Assembly (NCBI GenBank): GCA_020637295.1
Contig: JACJWF010000002.1
Coordinates: 186,001-250,000 of the forward strand
Direction of reading: 5' to 3'
DNA from: Acidimicrobiaceae bacterium
Lineage (GTDB): Bacteria; Actinomycetota; Acidimicrobiia; Acidimicrobiales; Ilumatobacteraceae
Length of the DNA stretch: 64,000 bases
Shown here: positions 56,784 to 64,000 of the stretch, in pieces
Layout: every line of letters starts with the position of its first letter
How positions within the stretch are numbered: the first letter of the stretch is position 1
Program-made: the position numbers and the translations under genes
The notes under the pieces: generated by a model
What the model was told of the DNA's origin: nothing
Seen by the model: only the letters and a program-made list of their open reading frames with translations
Databases searched by the model: none

Positions 56784-58559
56784 TCACTCCGCCTCGCGCT
56801 TGGCCTTTTCCGCCTCGAAGTCGGCGCGCCGCTGGGCGCCGATGCCGATGGTCGACGGGTCCACCCCGTCACCCTGCTCGCACTTGCGGTACAGCAACAC
56901 CAGCGCGTCCTCGTAGTTGCCCACCACGCAGAACCTGTCCGCCACCACCGTGTTGGGTTCGGTGCTGCCGAACTCGGCGGAGGCGTTCGGCTCGTACCAC
57001 CCGGTCCAGAAGTTCGTCAGGATCAGCCAGTCGGCGGAGGCCACGTCGTCCGCCAGGCGTGAGCCGGGTCTGTCGGCCAGGCCGGGGTCCATCTCGATGA
57101 AGTACGTGGCCGGCACCAGTTCGGGGAACAGGTAGTAGAAGGCGACGTCGCTGTAGATCGTGCGGCTGAGGTCGGCCGGACCCACCAGCAGGCGTTCACC
57201 CGGTGTGGACATCGCTGCGAGGTCGTCGATCATCGCCTGGCTGGCGGTCTGCAGCGCCTGGTTGCCGAAGTAGAACCGCCGCTCACCCCGACTGACCTCG
57301 AACCCGCCCGGCTTGTTGCCCACGGCGATGCGGGTCTGCAGCAGGTAGTAGCGGTAGGTGAAGAACGGGTTGACCACCAGCATCGTGGCGGCGAGGGTGG
57401 CCGCGGCCACGCTCCATGGCCGCAGCCGGAAGCGCACCTCGCGGTCCGCAGCGATGTCCGCCACCAGGCAGGCGAGGAGCGAGAACGACACGCACGAACC
57501 CCAAGCCAGGTGGGTGCTGTCCGGTCGCTGCAACGCCTGCGGGAGCATGCCGAGGCCGAGCAGCGCCGCCGCCGTCAGTACGAACCGGCGGCCCGTGGGC
57601 CGGCCGGCCTTGCTCCAGCGGCGGTGGGCGACGATCGGTAGGGCGATGGCCACGCCGACCACCACGAAGAACCAGAGGAACAACTGGTGGTTGGCGGACA
57701 GGTGCGGCACCCGCCACCACGGCGCGTCGAGCGGGCCTTCGGCCACTGCCTGGAGGGCTCCGTCGATGCGGCCGAAACTGGGTGGGCTGGGCAGCTCGCG
57801 GCCAGGGCGCAGGTCGAACACCGGCTCCAGGAACATGCCCCGTAGCGAGGGGCCGATGCCGGCCACCGCCAGGTGCACGAACATCGGCAGCAGGCCGACG
57901 AGCAGGCCGACTGTGGCCGGGCGCCAGGCCGCGGTGCCCCTGGCCCGCCACAGCAGCCAGCCGTGCACCACTGCCAGCGCCAGCGCCAGGTCGGGCCGGT
58001 AGCCGAGTGCGAACCCGGCCAGCACGCCGGCGGCCACCAGTGCCCGGGTGCGCACCCGCCCCTCCGTGTGCAGCGCCCGGAGGCCGGCCACCAGGCTCCA
58101 CACCGCCAGCGCGACGCCGCCCTCCCAGGCAAGTGCGGACAGCCCGATCGGCGTCAGCACCAGCAGCGTCGCAGTGAGCGCGGCGACGACGGCCACCCTG
58201 CGGCCCCAGGCGCGGGCCAGCGCGAACAGGCCGAAGATCAGGGCCAGATGCTGGAGCAGGCCGAACGTGCGCTCCACCTCCAGCGTGTCGCCGAGCAGCC
58301 AGTACCAGCCCGCCAGCACGTGCAGCGAGAAGGGCCCGTAGAGGTGCAGGAAGTCCACGTTCGGCACGTCGCCGGCCAGCACCCGCATGGGGAACACGAT
58401 CATGAAGCCCTCTTCCATCGAGGACCCGGTGGAGAGGTACAGGCCGCGCAACGGGAGGGCCACCACCGCCAGCACCGCCCCGACGGCGAGCAGCGTGGCG
58501 CGCTGCGGGCGCCGGCTGACCCGCCCACCGAGGACGAACGGCTGGTCGGGCGTCGGCAT
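56784..58559 (-). CDS. large GT-C-like integral membrane protein
   Basis: I do not recognise a named family for this 591-residue protein. It has a cytosolic start, a first membrane segment (LLAVGAVLAVVALPLRGLYL), an extracytoplasmic loop with SSMEEGFMIVFPMRVLAGDVPN and VDFLHLYGPFSLH, where an acidic E-E pair stands at the place of the catalytic D/E of GT-C enzymes, then about ten more membrane segments. The C-terminal soluble part from about residue 410 (GERRFYFGNQALQTASQAMIDDLA, LLVGPADLSRTIYSDVAFYYLFPE, ADWLILTNFWTGWYEPN) is extracytoplasmic. Its neighbourhood with dprE2 and a GT4 gene suggests a polyprenyl-phosphate-sugar-dependent transferase. TAGAGT seven bases before the ATG supports the start. 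Confidence 0.72.
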   Translation of the reverse strand: MPTPDQPFVLGGRVSRRPQRATLLAVGAVLAVVALPLRGLYLSTGSSMEEGFMIVFPMRVLAGDVPNVDFLHLYGPFSLHVLAGWYWLLGDTLEVERTFGLLQHLALIFGLFALARAWGRRVAVVAALTATLLVLTPIGLSALAWEGGVALAVWSLVAGLRALHTEGRVRTRALVAAGVLAGFALGYRPDLALALAVVHGWLLWRARGTAAWRPATVGLLVGLLPMFVHLAVAGIGPSLRGMFLEPVFDLRPGRELPSPPSFGRIDGALQAVAEGPLDAPWWRVPHLSANHQLFLWFFVVVGVAIALPIVAHRRWSKAGRPTGRRFVLTAAALLGLGMLPQALQRPDSTHLAWGSCVSFSLLACLVADIAADREVRFRLRPWSVAAATLAATMLVVNPFFTYRYYLLQTRIAVGNKPGGFEVSRGERRFYFGNQALQTASQAMIDDLAAMSTPGERLLVGPADLSRTIYSDVAFYYLFPELVPATYFIEMDPGLADRPGSRLADDVASADWLILTNFWTGWYEPNASAEFGSTEPNTVVADRFCVVGNYEDALVLLYRKCEQGDGVDPSTIGIGAQRRADFEAEKAKREAE

Positions 58560-58566
58560 CGGGGCG

Positions 58567-58617
58567 ACTCTAGCGACGGCGGCGGTTCGCGGTGGTGCCG
58601 CCGTGCGGCGGTAGCGT
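58567..58617. promoter_or_regulatory. divergent leaderless -10 elements (GT-C-like gene and GT4 gene)
   Basis: TAGAGT on the minus strand (58567-58572) ends seven bases before the ATG at 58559. TAGCGT on the plus strand (58612-58617) ends nine bases before the ATG at 58627. No ribosome binding sites are visible for either gene. Confidence 0.55.
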
Positions 58618-58626
58618 CCGGGGCCG

Positions 58627-59793
58627 ATGACGGCAGACGACGGCGCACCCACCCTGCCGCAGTTGGCCGAGGAGATGATCGCAGCCGGTTGCCGGCGGAT
58701 CCGCGTGCTGGCCTGGCGCGACCTCGAGGACGTGGACGCCGGCGGGTCCGAGCTGCACGCCGACCACTTCATGCGGCGCTGGGCCGCGGCGGGGCTGGAT
58801 GTCGAGCAGCGCACATCGCTGGCAGCCGGCCTGCCGGCGCTCGCCGAGCGCAACGGCTACCGGGTCGTGCGGCGCGGCAGTCGCTACACGGTGTTCCCGA
58901 GGGCGGTCGCCCGCCAGGTCCTGGAGCGCGGCGAGTACGACTCGCTGGTGGAGGTCTGGAACGGTGTGCCCTGGTTCAGCCCGCTGTGGTGCCGCAAGCC
59001 GCGCATCACCTTCCTCCACCATGTGCACGGCCCGATGTGGGACCAACTGCTGCCCGGGCCGTTCGCCCACGCCGGGCGGCTGCTGGAGGCCCGCATCGCC
59101 CCGCCGTTCTATCGCCGCACGCTGACCCTCACCCCCAGCGAGGCCACCCGCGACGACCTGCTGGCCCTGCGCTTCCGGTCCGAGCGCGTCGTGGCCGTGA
59201 ACAACGGGGTGGAGGCATCCTTCGTGCCCGGCGGCACCAAGGCGCCGGCACCGACGGTGGTCTCGGTGGGTCGGCTGGCCCCCGTGAAGCGGCAGGACGA
59301 GTTGCTGGCGGCGGCGGCGATCGCCCGCCGGCGCGTGCCGGACCTGCGTCTCGTCCTGGTGGGCGACGGCCCGTTGCGCCCTGCGTTGGAGGCCTGGGTG
59401 CGCGACCACGACGCGGCCGGATGGGTGACCCTGGCCGGCCACCGCACCCGCGAGGAGTTGGTGGGCCTGTACCAGTCGGCATGGGTCGTGGCCAGCGCGT
59501 CGTTGGCGGAAGGCTGGGGCCTCACCATGACCGAGGCGGCGGCGTGCGGCACTCCGGCCGTGGCGACGGACATCAGCGGGCACCGCAGCAGCGTGGTGGA
59601 CGGTGTCACCGGCGTGCTGGCACCACTGGAACGGTTGGGCGAGGCGCTGGCGGACGTGCTGCTGGACGACCGGCGTCGCGACTCGATGGCCGCTGCGGCG
59701 CTGGCCCGGGCTCGCACGCTCACCTGGGACGCCTCGGCGCTGGGCATCCTGCGCAGCCTGCACGGCCAGGTGATGGGCCGTCGCAGGGTGTGA
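58627..59793 (+). CDS. family 4 glycosyltransferase
   Basis: This 388-residue GT-B enzyme uses a nucleotide sugar. The N-terminal domain has VLAWRDLEDVDAGGSELHADHFMRRWAAAG, as in bacterial GT4 proteins. TLTPSEATRDDLLAL follows, then NNGVEASFVP at the domain junction, SVGRLAPVKRQDELLAA, LVLVGDGPLRPAL and the donor-binding E-x7-E in EGWGLTMTEAAACGTPAVATD. The sugar and acceptor are unknown. It is divergent from the membrane protein, and its end is almost adjacent to the convergent hydrolase fusion. Confidence 0.88.
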   Translation: MTADDGAPTLPQLAEEMIAAGCRRIRVLAWRDLEDVDAGGSELHADHFMRRWAAAGLDVEQRTSLAAGLPALAERNGYRVVRRGSRYTVFPRAVARQVLERGEYDSLVEVWNGVPWFSPLWCRKPRITFLHHVHGPMWDQLLPGPFAHAGRLLEARIAPPFYRRTLTLTPSEATRDDLLALRFRSERVVAVNNGVEASFVPGGTKAPAPTVVSVGRLAPVKRQDELLAAAAIARRRVPDLRLVLVGDGPLRPALEAWVRDHDAAGWVTLAGHRTREELVGLYQSAWVVASASLAEGWGLTMTEAAACGTPAVATDISGHRSSVVDGVTGVLAPLERLGEALADVLLDDRRRDSMAAAALARARTLTWDASALGILRSLHGQVMGRRRV

Positions 59794-59796
59794 CGC

Positions 59797-61212
59797 TCAC
59801 GACCCGGCGGCCAGCAGCGCCAGGTCTCGGGTGACGTAGCGGTGGTGTTCCACCTCCTCGTTCATCACCACCCGCAGGCACTCATGCCACGGGAACCGCT
59901 CTTCTGGGGCGTCGGGGGCGGGTGAACGCAGGCTGATCGTGTCCATCTGCTCGGTGGTGAGCGCGGCGAGGATGCTGCGGACGAGATCCATCCGGTCGGC
60001 GCGGGCGGCGAGCACCTCGTCGATCATCGGCGTGGCGTCGAGTCGCAAGCCGATCCGGGCCGCCAGGTCCCCGCCCATCTCGGTGTGGTTCACGCCGAAC
60101 GGGTGGAATGCGTCGTCACGCCCCTGCATGGCCTGGCGCACCCAGCAGTCGGTGGCGAACACCAGGTGGCGGAGGGTCTGGGTGAACGACCACTCGCCGC
60201 GCACCCGGCGGTCGGCGCTGCCGGACGGCATGCGGAGGACCCGCTGCACGGTCGTCGCCCACATCGCCTCGATCCGCACCCAGGTGGCCCGGTACTCGTC
60301 GGGGGTCCGCATCGCCCGCACCGCGGCACGCTCCGGCTGGCGGCGGTCCAGCTCATCGCGGACCGCGTCGGCCACGTCCACGTCGTTGACCCACAGGTGC
60401 TCGAACTCGCCGTCGATGCGCATCCCGTCGATCCACGAGTTGGCGATGGACGCGCCGCGCAGATCGCGGCTGCGGATCGTCCGGCCGCGCAGGCGGATGC
60501 CGTCGAGCGGATCGGTGGTCGCCGGCGCGGCGGCGAGGATGGCGTCGGCCAGGAGGCCCGGCGCGCTGAGCTGGGGCCAGTGCCCGGTGGGGAGGTCCAC
60601 GTAGTCGACTGCGGCGATCCGGCTGAGCTCCTGTACCGGCGGTGCGCCGGCCGCGATCCAGTTGCGCAGGTCGTCCGGCGTGAACTCCGGGCACAGCACG
60701 GTCACCGGGATGGCATAGCGGCGCTCGTCCTGCAACCGCTGCGGGTCCTCCACCGCGCAGGCGGGGGCGGGGAGCGCTCGACTGGCGATCGACGCCCTCG
60801 CGTCAGCGTCGAGGTCGGCCACCTCGCGGTCGTCGAACGCGTCCAGGCCGGGGAACGGGACCGCCCCGTCGACGACCGGGAGGCCCTCGACCAGGGGCTC
60901 GCCATCGGGTGTCGGGAAGCCACCGATGAGGATGAGGCGTGCAACCCAGTCCGGGCGGGCGTCGGCGGCGGCCCAGGCGACGCCGGCGCCGGCGGAATGG
61001 CCGACCAGCAGCACGGGGTCGGCGCACCAGTCGATGGCGGTGGTGACCGCGTCCACGTGGTCGGCCAGGCGGACGGCGCCGAGCGGGGCGGTGCCGTCCA
61101 TCCCGGGGAGCGTGATGGAACGGACGCGGTGCCCCTCGGCCTCCAACCGGGGCGTCACGGCGTCCCAGCTCGTCCCGTCGAGCCACAGTCCCGGTACGAG
61201 CACGATGTCCAT
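59797..61212 (-). CDS. alpha/beta-hydrolase fused to a DinB-family domain
   Basis: A 471-residue two-domain protein. Residues 1 to about 232 form an alpha/beta hydrolase: VLVPGLWLDGTSWDAV (oxyanion loop), the nucleophile elbow LLVGHSAGAGVAWA, an acidic residue in the middle and the histidine in DLPTGHWPQLSAP. A pentapeptide-like bridge (RLRGRTIRSRDLRGASIANSWIDGMRI) leads to a DinB four-helix domain from about 270: WVRIEAMWATTVQRVLRM, WSFTQTLRHLVFATDCWVRQAM, and WHECLRVVMNEEVEHHRYV, with histidines spaced as in metal-binding thiol-dependent DinB enzymes. AGGGGGAC lies six bases before the ATG. TATGGT (61275-61280, minus) may be its -10. The substrate is unknown. Confidence 0.85.
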   Translation of the reverse strand: MDIVLVPGLWLDGTSWDAVTPRLEAEGHRVRSITLPGMDGTAPLGAVRLADHVDAVTTAIDWCADPVLLVGHSAGAGVAWAAADARPDWVARLILIGGFPTPDGEPLVEGLPVVDGAVPFPGLDAFDDREVADLDADARASIASRALPAPACAVEDPQRLQDERRYAIPVTVLCPEFTPDDLRNWIAAGAPPVQELSRIAAVDYVDLPTGHWPQLSAPGLLADAILAAAPATTDPLDGIRLRGRTIRSRDLRGASIANSWIDGMRIDGEFEHLWVNDVDVADAVRDELDRRQPERAAVRAMRTPDEYRATWVRIEAMWATTVQRVLRMPSGSADRRVRGEWSFTQTLRHLVFATDCWVRQAMQGRDDAFHPFGVNHTEMGGDLAARIGLRLDATPMIDEVLAARADRMDLVRSILAALTTEQMDTISLRSPAPDAPEERFPWHECLRVVMNEEVEHHRYVTRDLALLAAGS

Positions 61213-61288
61213 CTTGCGTCCCCCTGCAGTCGGTGGCGGAGCCCGTGGTGCGGTACGCTCCGTGCGATCGGATCACCATAGCCGATCA

Positions 61289-61304
61289 ATCCATCGAACT
61301 GGAT
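61289..61304. promoter_or_regulatory. inverted repeat between divergent genes, candidate operator
   Basis: ATCCA-TCGAAC-TGGAT is a perfect 5-base inverted repeat just upstream of the HTH gene and of the divergent hydrolase fusion; with one bulged base it extends to CAATCCA/TGGATCATTG. Further GATC-containing repeats (GATCGGATC) lie beside it. Binding by the adjacent regulator is a guess from position. Confidence 0.4.
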
Positions 61305-61312
61305 CATTGCTC

Positions 61313-61873
61313 GTGGACGAACCCCAGGACACTCCCGACTACCAACTGGCCGACCTCCAGGTCATCACCACGACCGAGGAGATTCGCGCCGGCTTCCACC
61401 CGTTGCGCAGCACGGTCCTCGACCTGCTGATGGAGCGGGCGGCCACCGTGGCGGAACTGGCGGCTGCCGTGAAGCGCCCGAAGAGCACGGTGGCCCACCA
61501 CGTGAAGGTCCTGCTGCAGGCCGGCCTGCTGCAGGTGGTGCGAACCCGCAAGGTGCGGGCCATCGACGAGCGTTGGTACGGCCGCACGGCGCGGACCTAC
61601 CAGGTGGGTCGGATCAGCGCAGAGCAACTGACGTTGATCGGCAACTACCTCGCGGATGCCGCCGCGGAGTCTGCACCCGCCCACGCGGCTGACGACCTGA
61701 GGGCGGTCCACCGGCACGCTCGGGTCCCGCGCGAGCACGCCGAGGCGTTCTGGGAGCGCGTGCTCGAGGTGGCCGCAGAGTTCTCCCGCATCCCACGCGA
61801 GGGCGAGGAGACCTGGGCGTTCGTGGCCGGCCTGTACCCGGCGGAGCACCCCGTCCTTCCACCACCGGTCTGA
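61313..61873 (+). CDS. ArsR-like winged-helix transcriptional regulator
   Basis: The 186-residue protein has an N-terminal winged helix: EEIRAGFHPLRSTVLDLLMERAATVAELAAAVKRPKSTVAHHVKVLLQAGLLQVVRTRKVRAIDERWYGRTARTYQ is spread over residues 24-98 and is the helix_turn_helix_20/ArsR-type pattern. It is followed by a helical effector domain. It is divergent from the hydrolase-DinB fusion with 100 bases between the starts, so control of that gene is likely. The GTG start is preferred because the upstream frame is antisense to the hydrolase gene. Confidence 0.83.
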   Translation: MDEPQDTPDYQLADLQVITTTEEIRAGFHPLRSTVLDLLMERAATVAELAAAVKRPKSTVAHHVKVLLQAGLLQVVRTRKVRAIDERWYGRTARTYQVGRISAEQLTLIGNYLADAAAESAPAHAADDLRAVHRHARVPREHAEAFWERVLEVAAEFSRIPREGEETWAFVAGLYPAEHPVLPPPV

Positions 61874-61900
61874 CACCGACGCGCCGGACGGCGGTGCCGC

Positions 61901-62959
61901 TCAGCGGTCGAAGCGGCGGAGCACCTTGGTCAGCGCCTTCACCCCGACCAGCGCACCCTGACGGGCGGTGGAGCGGTGATGGCTGCGGCCCGTTCCGTCG
62001 CCCTGGGCGGCAGCGCGGTTCGCCAGGTACCACTCGTAGCTGTCCACCATCATTTCGGCGTTGGAGCGGGTCGCCTGCCAGCCGAGCGCGTCTTCCACAT
62101 GGTGGGTGTCGAACCACAGCGACTTGGAGTACATCAGCCAGTGGTACGGGGCGAACGGGGCGACGTGCAGCCCGGCGGCGGCCTTCATCGCCCAGGCGGC
62201 GGGCGTGGCCGGCAGCGAGCGGACCCGCGAGCCGGTGCCGGCGTGCTCGCACAGCGCCGTCAGCGTCTCGCGCATGGTCCCGAACCGGTCGGTGCCCACG
62301 TTGAACACTGCGGGGCCGGACACGCCGCCGGCGAGGATGCACGCGCGGGCCAGGTCGTCGGCGTGGACGAACTGGTAGCGGTTGTCGCCGCTGCCGAGCA
62401 CGAAGACGTCGGCCCCGTCGGCCACCCACTCGAACAGGATGCCGAAGATGCCCAGGCGGCCGTGGCCGAGGATGGTGCGAGGGCGCACGATGGTGACGTC
62501 CAGGCCGTTGCGTACGGCGTCGAGGCACGCCCATTCGGCGGCCAGCTTGGCGTGGCCGTAGGCCTCGGCAGGGGAGGGGACGGTGGTGGGCAGCACCGGG
62601 TTGGTGGCCGGCACGCCGAACACGGCGGACGACGACGTGTGCACCACCTTGCCCACACCGGCCCGGCGGCAGGCCTCCAGCAGCACCACCGTGCCGTCCA
62701 CGTTGACGGTGCGCAGCAGGTGGAGGTCCTTGGCTAGGGGCACCTGGGCGACGTTGTGGTACACGACGTCCACCCCGTCCACCGCCGCGGCGACCGTGCC
62801 GGGTTCGCGGATGTCACCCTGCACGAAGTCCACGCCGGCCGGCCGGTCGTCGGCGTCCAGCAGGTCCAGCACCCGCACCTGTGCGCCCGCACCCACCAGG
62901 TGGCGGACCAGGAGCGAGCCGAAGTAGCCGCTGCCCCCGGTGACCAGTGCGGTGGTCAC
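61901..62959 (-). CDS. NAD-dependent epimerase/dehydratase (extended SDR)
   Basis: The 352-residue protein begins with the NAD-binding TALVTGGSGYFGSLLVRHLV (residues 3-22), has VVHTSSSAVFG, the catalytic Y-x-x-x-K in AYGHAKLAAEWA, VRPRTILGHGRLGIFGILFEW and RYQFVHADDLARA. It resembles UDP-sugar epimerases or 3-beta-hydroxysteroid-dehydrogenase-like SDRs. A C-terminal basic tail (HHRSTARQGALVGVKALTKVLRRF) is unusual. The GTG start overlaps the stop of the upstream related gene by four bases. Confidence 0.87.
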   Translation of the reverse strand: MTTALVTGGSGYFGSLLVRHLVGAGAQVRVLDLLDADDRPAGVDFVQGDIREPGTVAAAVDGVDVVYHNVAQVPLAKDLHLLRTVNVDGTVVLLEACRRAGVGKVVHTSSSAVFGVPATNPVLPTTVPSPAEAYGHAKLAAEWACLDAVRNGLDVTIVRPRTILGHGRLGIFGILFEWVADGADVFVLGSGDNRYQFVHADDLARACILAGGVSGPAVFNVGTDRFGTMRETLTALCEHAGTGSRVRSLPATPAAWAMKAAAGLHVAPFAPYHWLMYSKSLWFDTHHVEDALGWQATRSNAEMMVDSYEWYLANRAAAQGDGTGRSHHRSTARQGALVGVKALTKVLRRFDR

Positions 62960-63969
62960 AGCGTCAGCCCCTGGTCCAGGCACCAGCGGATGCTGGCCCG
63001 CATACCGTCGTAGAGGTCGACCCGCGGCTCGTAGCCCAACTCTCGCCGGGCCACGGAGATGTCGCAGGCGATGGTGTGGCCCATCTCGCCGAGCACGTGC
63101 AACTGCTGCTGGTAGAGGCCGACACCCTGCAGGAACCGGTCGGCGGTCTCGGCCACGCGGGCGGCCAGGGTGGGCAGCGACGTGCTCGGTGGCTGCACCT
63201 CCAGCCCCTCGTCGCGCAGGGCGGCGCCGACGGTGGCGACGATCTCGGCGACGGTGTACGGCTCGGCGTCGGCGATCCAGTACCCCTTGCCGCGAGCGGC
63301 GTCCACCAGTTCGGCGGCCAGCACCCCGTCCACCAAGTTCTCCACGAACACCATCGATCGCCGCTGGTCGCCCTTGCCGATCACCGGGAACTTGCCGGTG
63401 CGCACCATCGTGAAGAAGGTCGTCTGCCGCGGTGGCTGGTTCGGCCCGTAGAACCACGGCGGGCGGACGATCACCGTGTCCAGACCCTTCGCTGCGGCCT
63501 CGGTGACCGCCAGTTCGGCCTCCATCTTGGACCTGCCGTAGCCGAGGTAGGGGTGGTACGGCTCGTCGTTGCGGAAGGTGTCCGCCCGGTCAGGGTTGGT
63601 GCCGAACGGGCTGTTGGAGCTGACGTGGACCAGGCGGCGGACGCCCCTGTCCGCGGCGGCCGTCGCGAGGTGGCGGGTGCCGGCGGTGTTGGTCTCGAAG
63701 AACTGGCGCACCCGGCGGGGGTGGATGATGCCGGCCGTGTGGATGACGTCGGTGTCCGGCCCGGCCCCGTCCAGCAGGCGCAGTGCCGTGTCCGCTTTGG
63801 CGATGTCGCCGACCAGCACCTCGACGCCCGGCCGGTCCGCGTAGCGGGTGGCGAGGGCGCGGGCCTCGGCCGTGGTGTGCACGAGGAGGCGCAGCCGGGC
63901 GCGGGCCGGGTCGGCGGCCAGGCGGGCGACCAGCGAGGTGCCCAGCCAGCCGGCGGCGCCGGTGACCAC
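62956..63969 (-). CDS. NAD-dependent epimerase/dehydratase, start possibly beyond window
   Basis: The 337 residues visible from the GTG at 63969 form an extended SDR: VTGAAGWLGTSLVARL near the start, VIHTAGIIHPRRVRQFFETNTAGT, VHVSSNSPFG, the Y-x-x-x-K in YLGYGRSKMEAELAV, VRPPWFYGPNQPPRQTTFF and RSMVFVENLVDGVLAAEL. The frame stays open to base 64000 (PARRPLPSTT before VVTGAAG), so the real start is probably a little upstream or outside the window. It and the downstream gene are tandem homologues, probably working on the same nucleotide-sugar or lipid pathway. Confidence 0.83.
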   Translation of the reverse strand: MVTGAAGWLGTSLVARLAADPARARLRLLVHTTAEARALATRYADRPGVEVLVGDIAKADTALRLLDGAGPDTDVIHTAGIIHPRRVRQFFETNTAGTRHLATAAADRGVRRLVHVSSNSPFGTNPDRADTFRNDEPYHPYLGYGRSKMEAELAVTEAAAKGLDTVIVRPPWFYGPNQPPRQTTFFTMVRTGKFPVIGKGDQRRSMVFVENLVDGVLAAELVDAARGKGYWIADAEPYTVAEIVATVGAALRDEGLEVQPPSTSLPTLAARVAETADRFLQGVGLYQQQLHVLGEMGHTIACDISVARRELGYEPRVDLYDGMRASIRWCLDQGLTL

Positions 63970-64000
63970 GGTGGTGGAGGGAAGCGGGCGGCGGGCCGGG

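Overview
The window is chromosomal DNA from a high-GC actinobacterium, most likely an Acidimicrobiia-type lineage. This is inferred from roughly 70 % GC coding bias, dense GTGA/ATGA gene overlaps, a 16S-23S-5S operon with no spacer tRNA, decaprenylphosphoryl-arabinose (DPA) genes, and a gene order that partly follows Mycobacterium tuberculosis Rv1652-Rv1711 (arg operon, mpg, tyrS, HAD phosphatase, tlyA, nadK, recN, pyrG, Nudix, xerD, scpAB, rluB). No 16S database comparison could be run, so the placement is an inference.

Layout: 0-3.2 kb is the end of a catabolic operon (MarR, enoyl-CoA hydratase-like, RidA-like, benzoate/aminobenzoate-type CoA ligase). 3.2-7.5 kb holds a frameshifted yqgE/algH, a DUF4230 protein, an enolase-superfamily enzyme and a lower-GC islet of unrecognised small genes. 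7.75-12.1 kb is NAD biosynthesis: an NrtR-type Nudix regulator followed by nadABC behind a strong promoter with two tandem palindromes. 12.1-18.4 kb is an ArgR-boxed arginine operon argCBDFRH, missing argJ and argG, followed by a 3-methyladenine glycosylase. 18.5-22.1 kb carries ppk2, a DUF2332 gene and tyrS. 22.1-27.6 kb is the rRNA operon with both processing stems and a strong terminator.

27.6-46.7 kb contains an RGG-rich TPR-like protein, an SSB-like protein, class I aldolase, DUF1015, a HAD phosphatase, a histone-H1-tailed phasin-like protein, tlyA, nadK, recN and murJ. These are followed by three membrane or glycosyl-transfer genes on the minus strand, then pyrG, a Nudix hydrolase, xerD, an HD protein and a Tat-exported protein. 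46.7-56.7 kb has trpS divergent from a long chain scpA-scpB-rluB-tyrA-aroA-HAD phosphatase-ubiA (DPPR synthase)-methyltransferase-dprE1-dprE2, which links chromosome segregation, aromatic amino acids and arabinan precursor synthesis. 56.8-64 kb has a large GT-C-like membrane protein, a GT4 glycosyltransferase, an alpha/beta-hydrolase-DinB fusion with a divergent regulator, and two overlapping sugar-epimerase-type genes.

A recurring feature is a TAnnnT -10 hexamer 6-9 nt before the start codon with no Shine-Dalgarno, which points to many leaderless transcripts. Start sites were chosen partly on this basis. No CRISPR array, insertion sequence, prophage or tRNA was seen.
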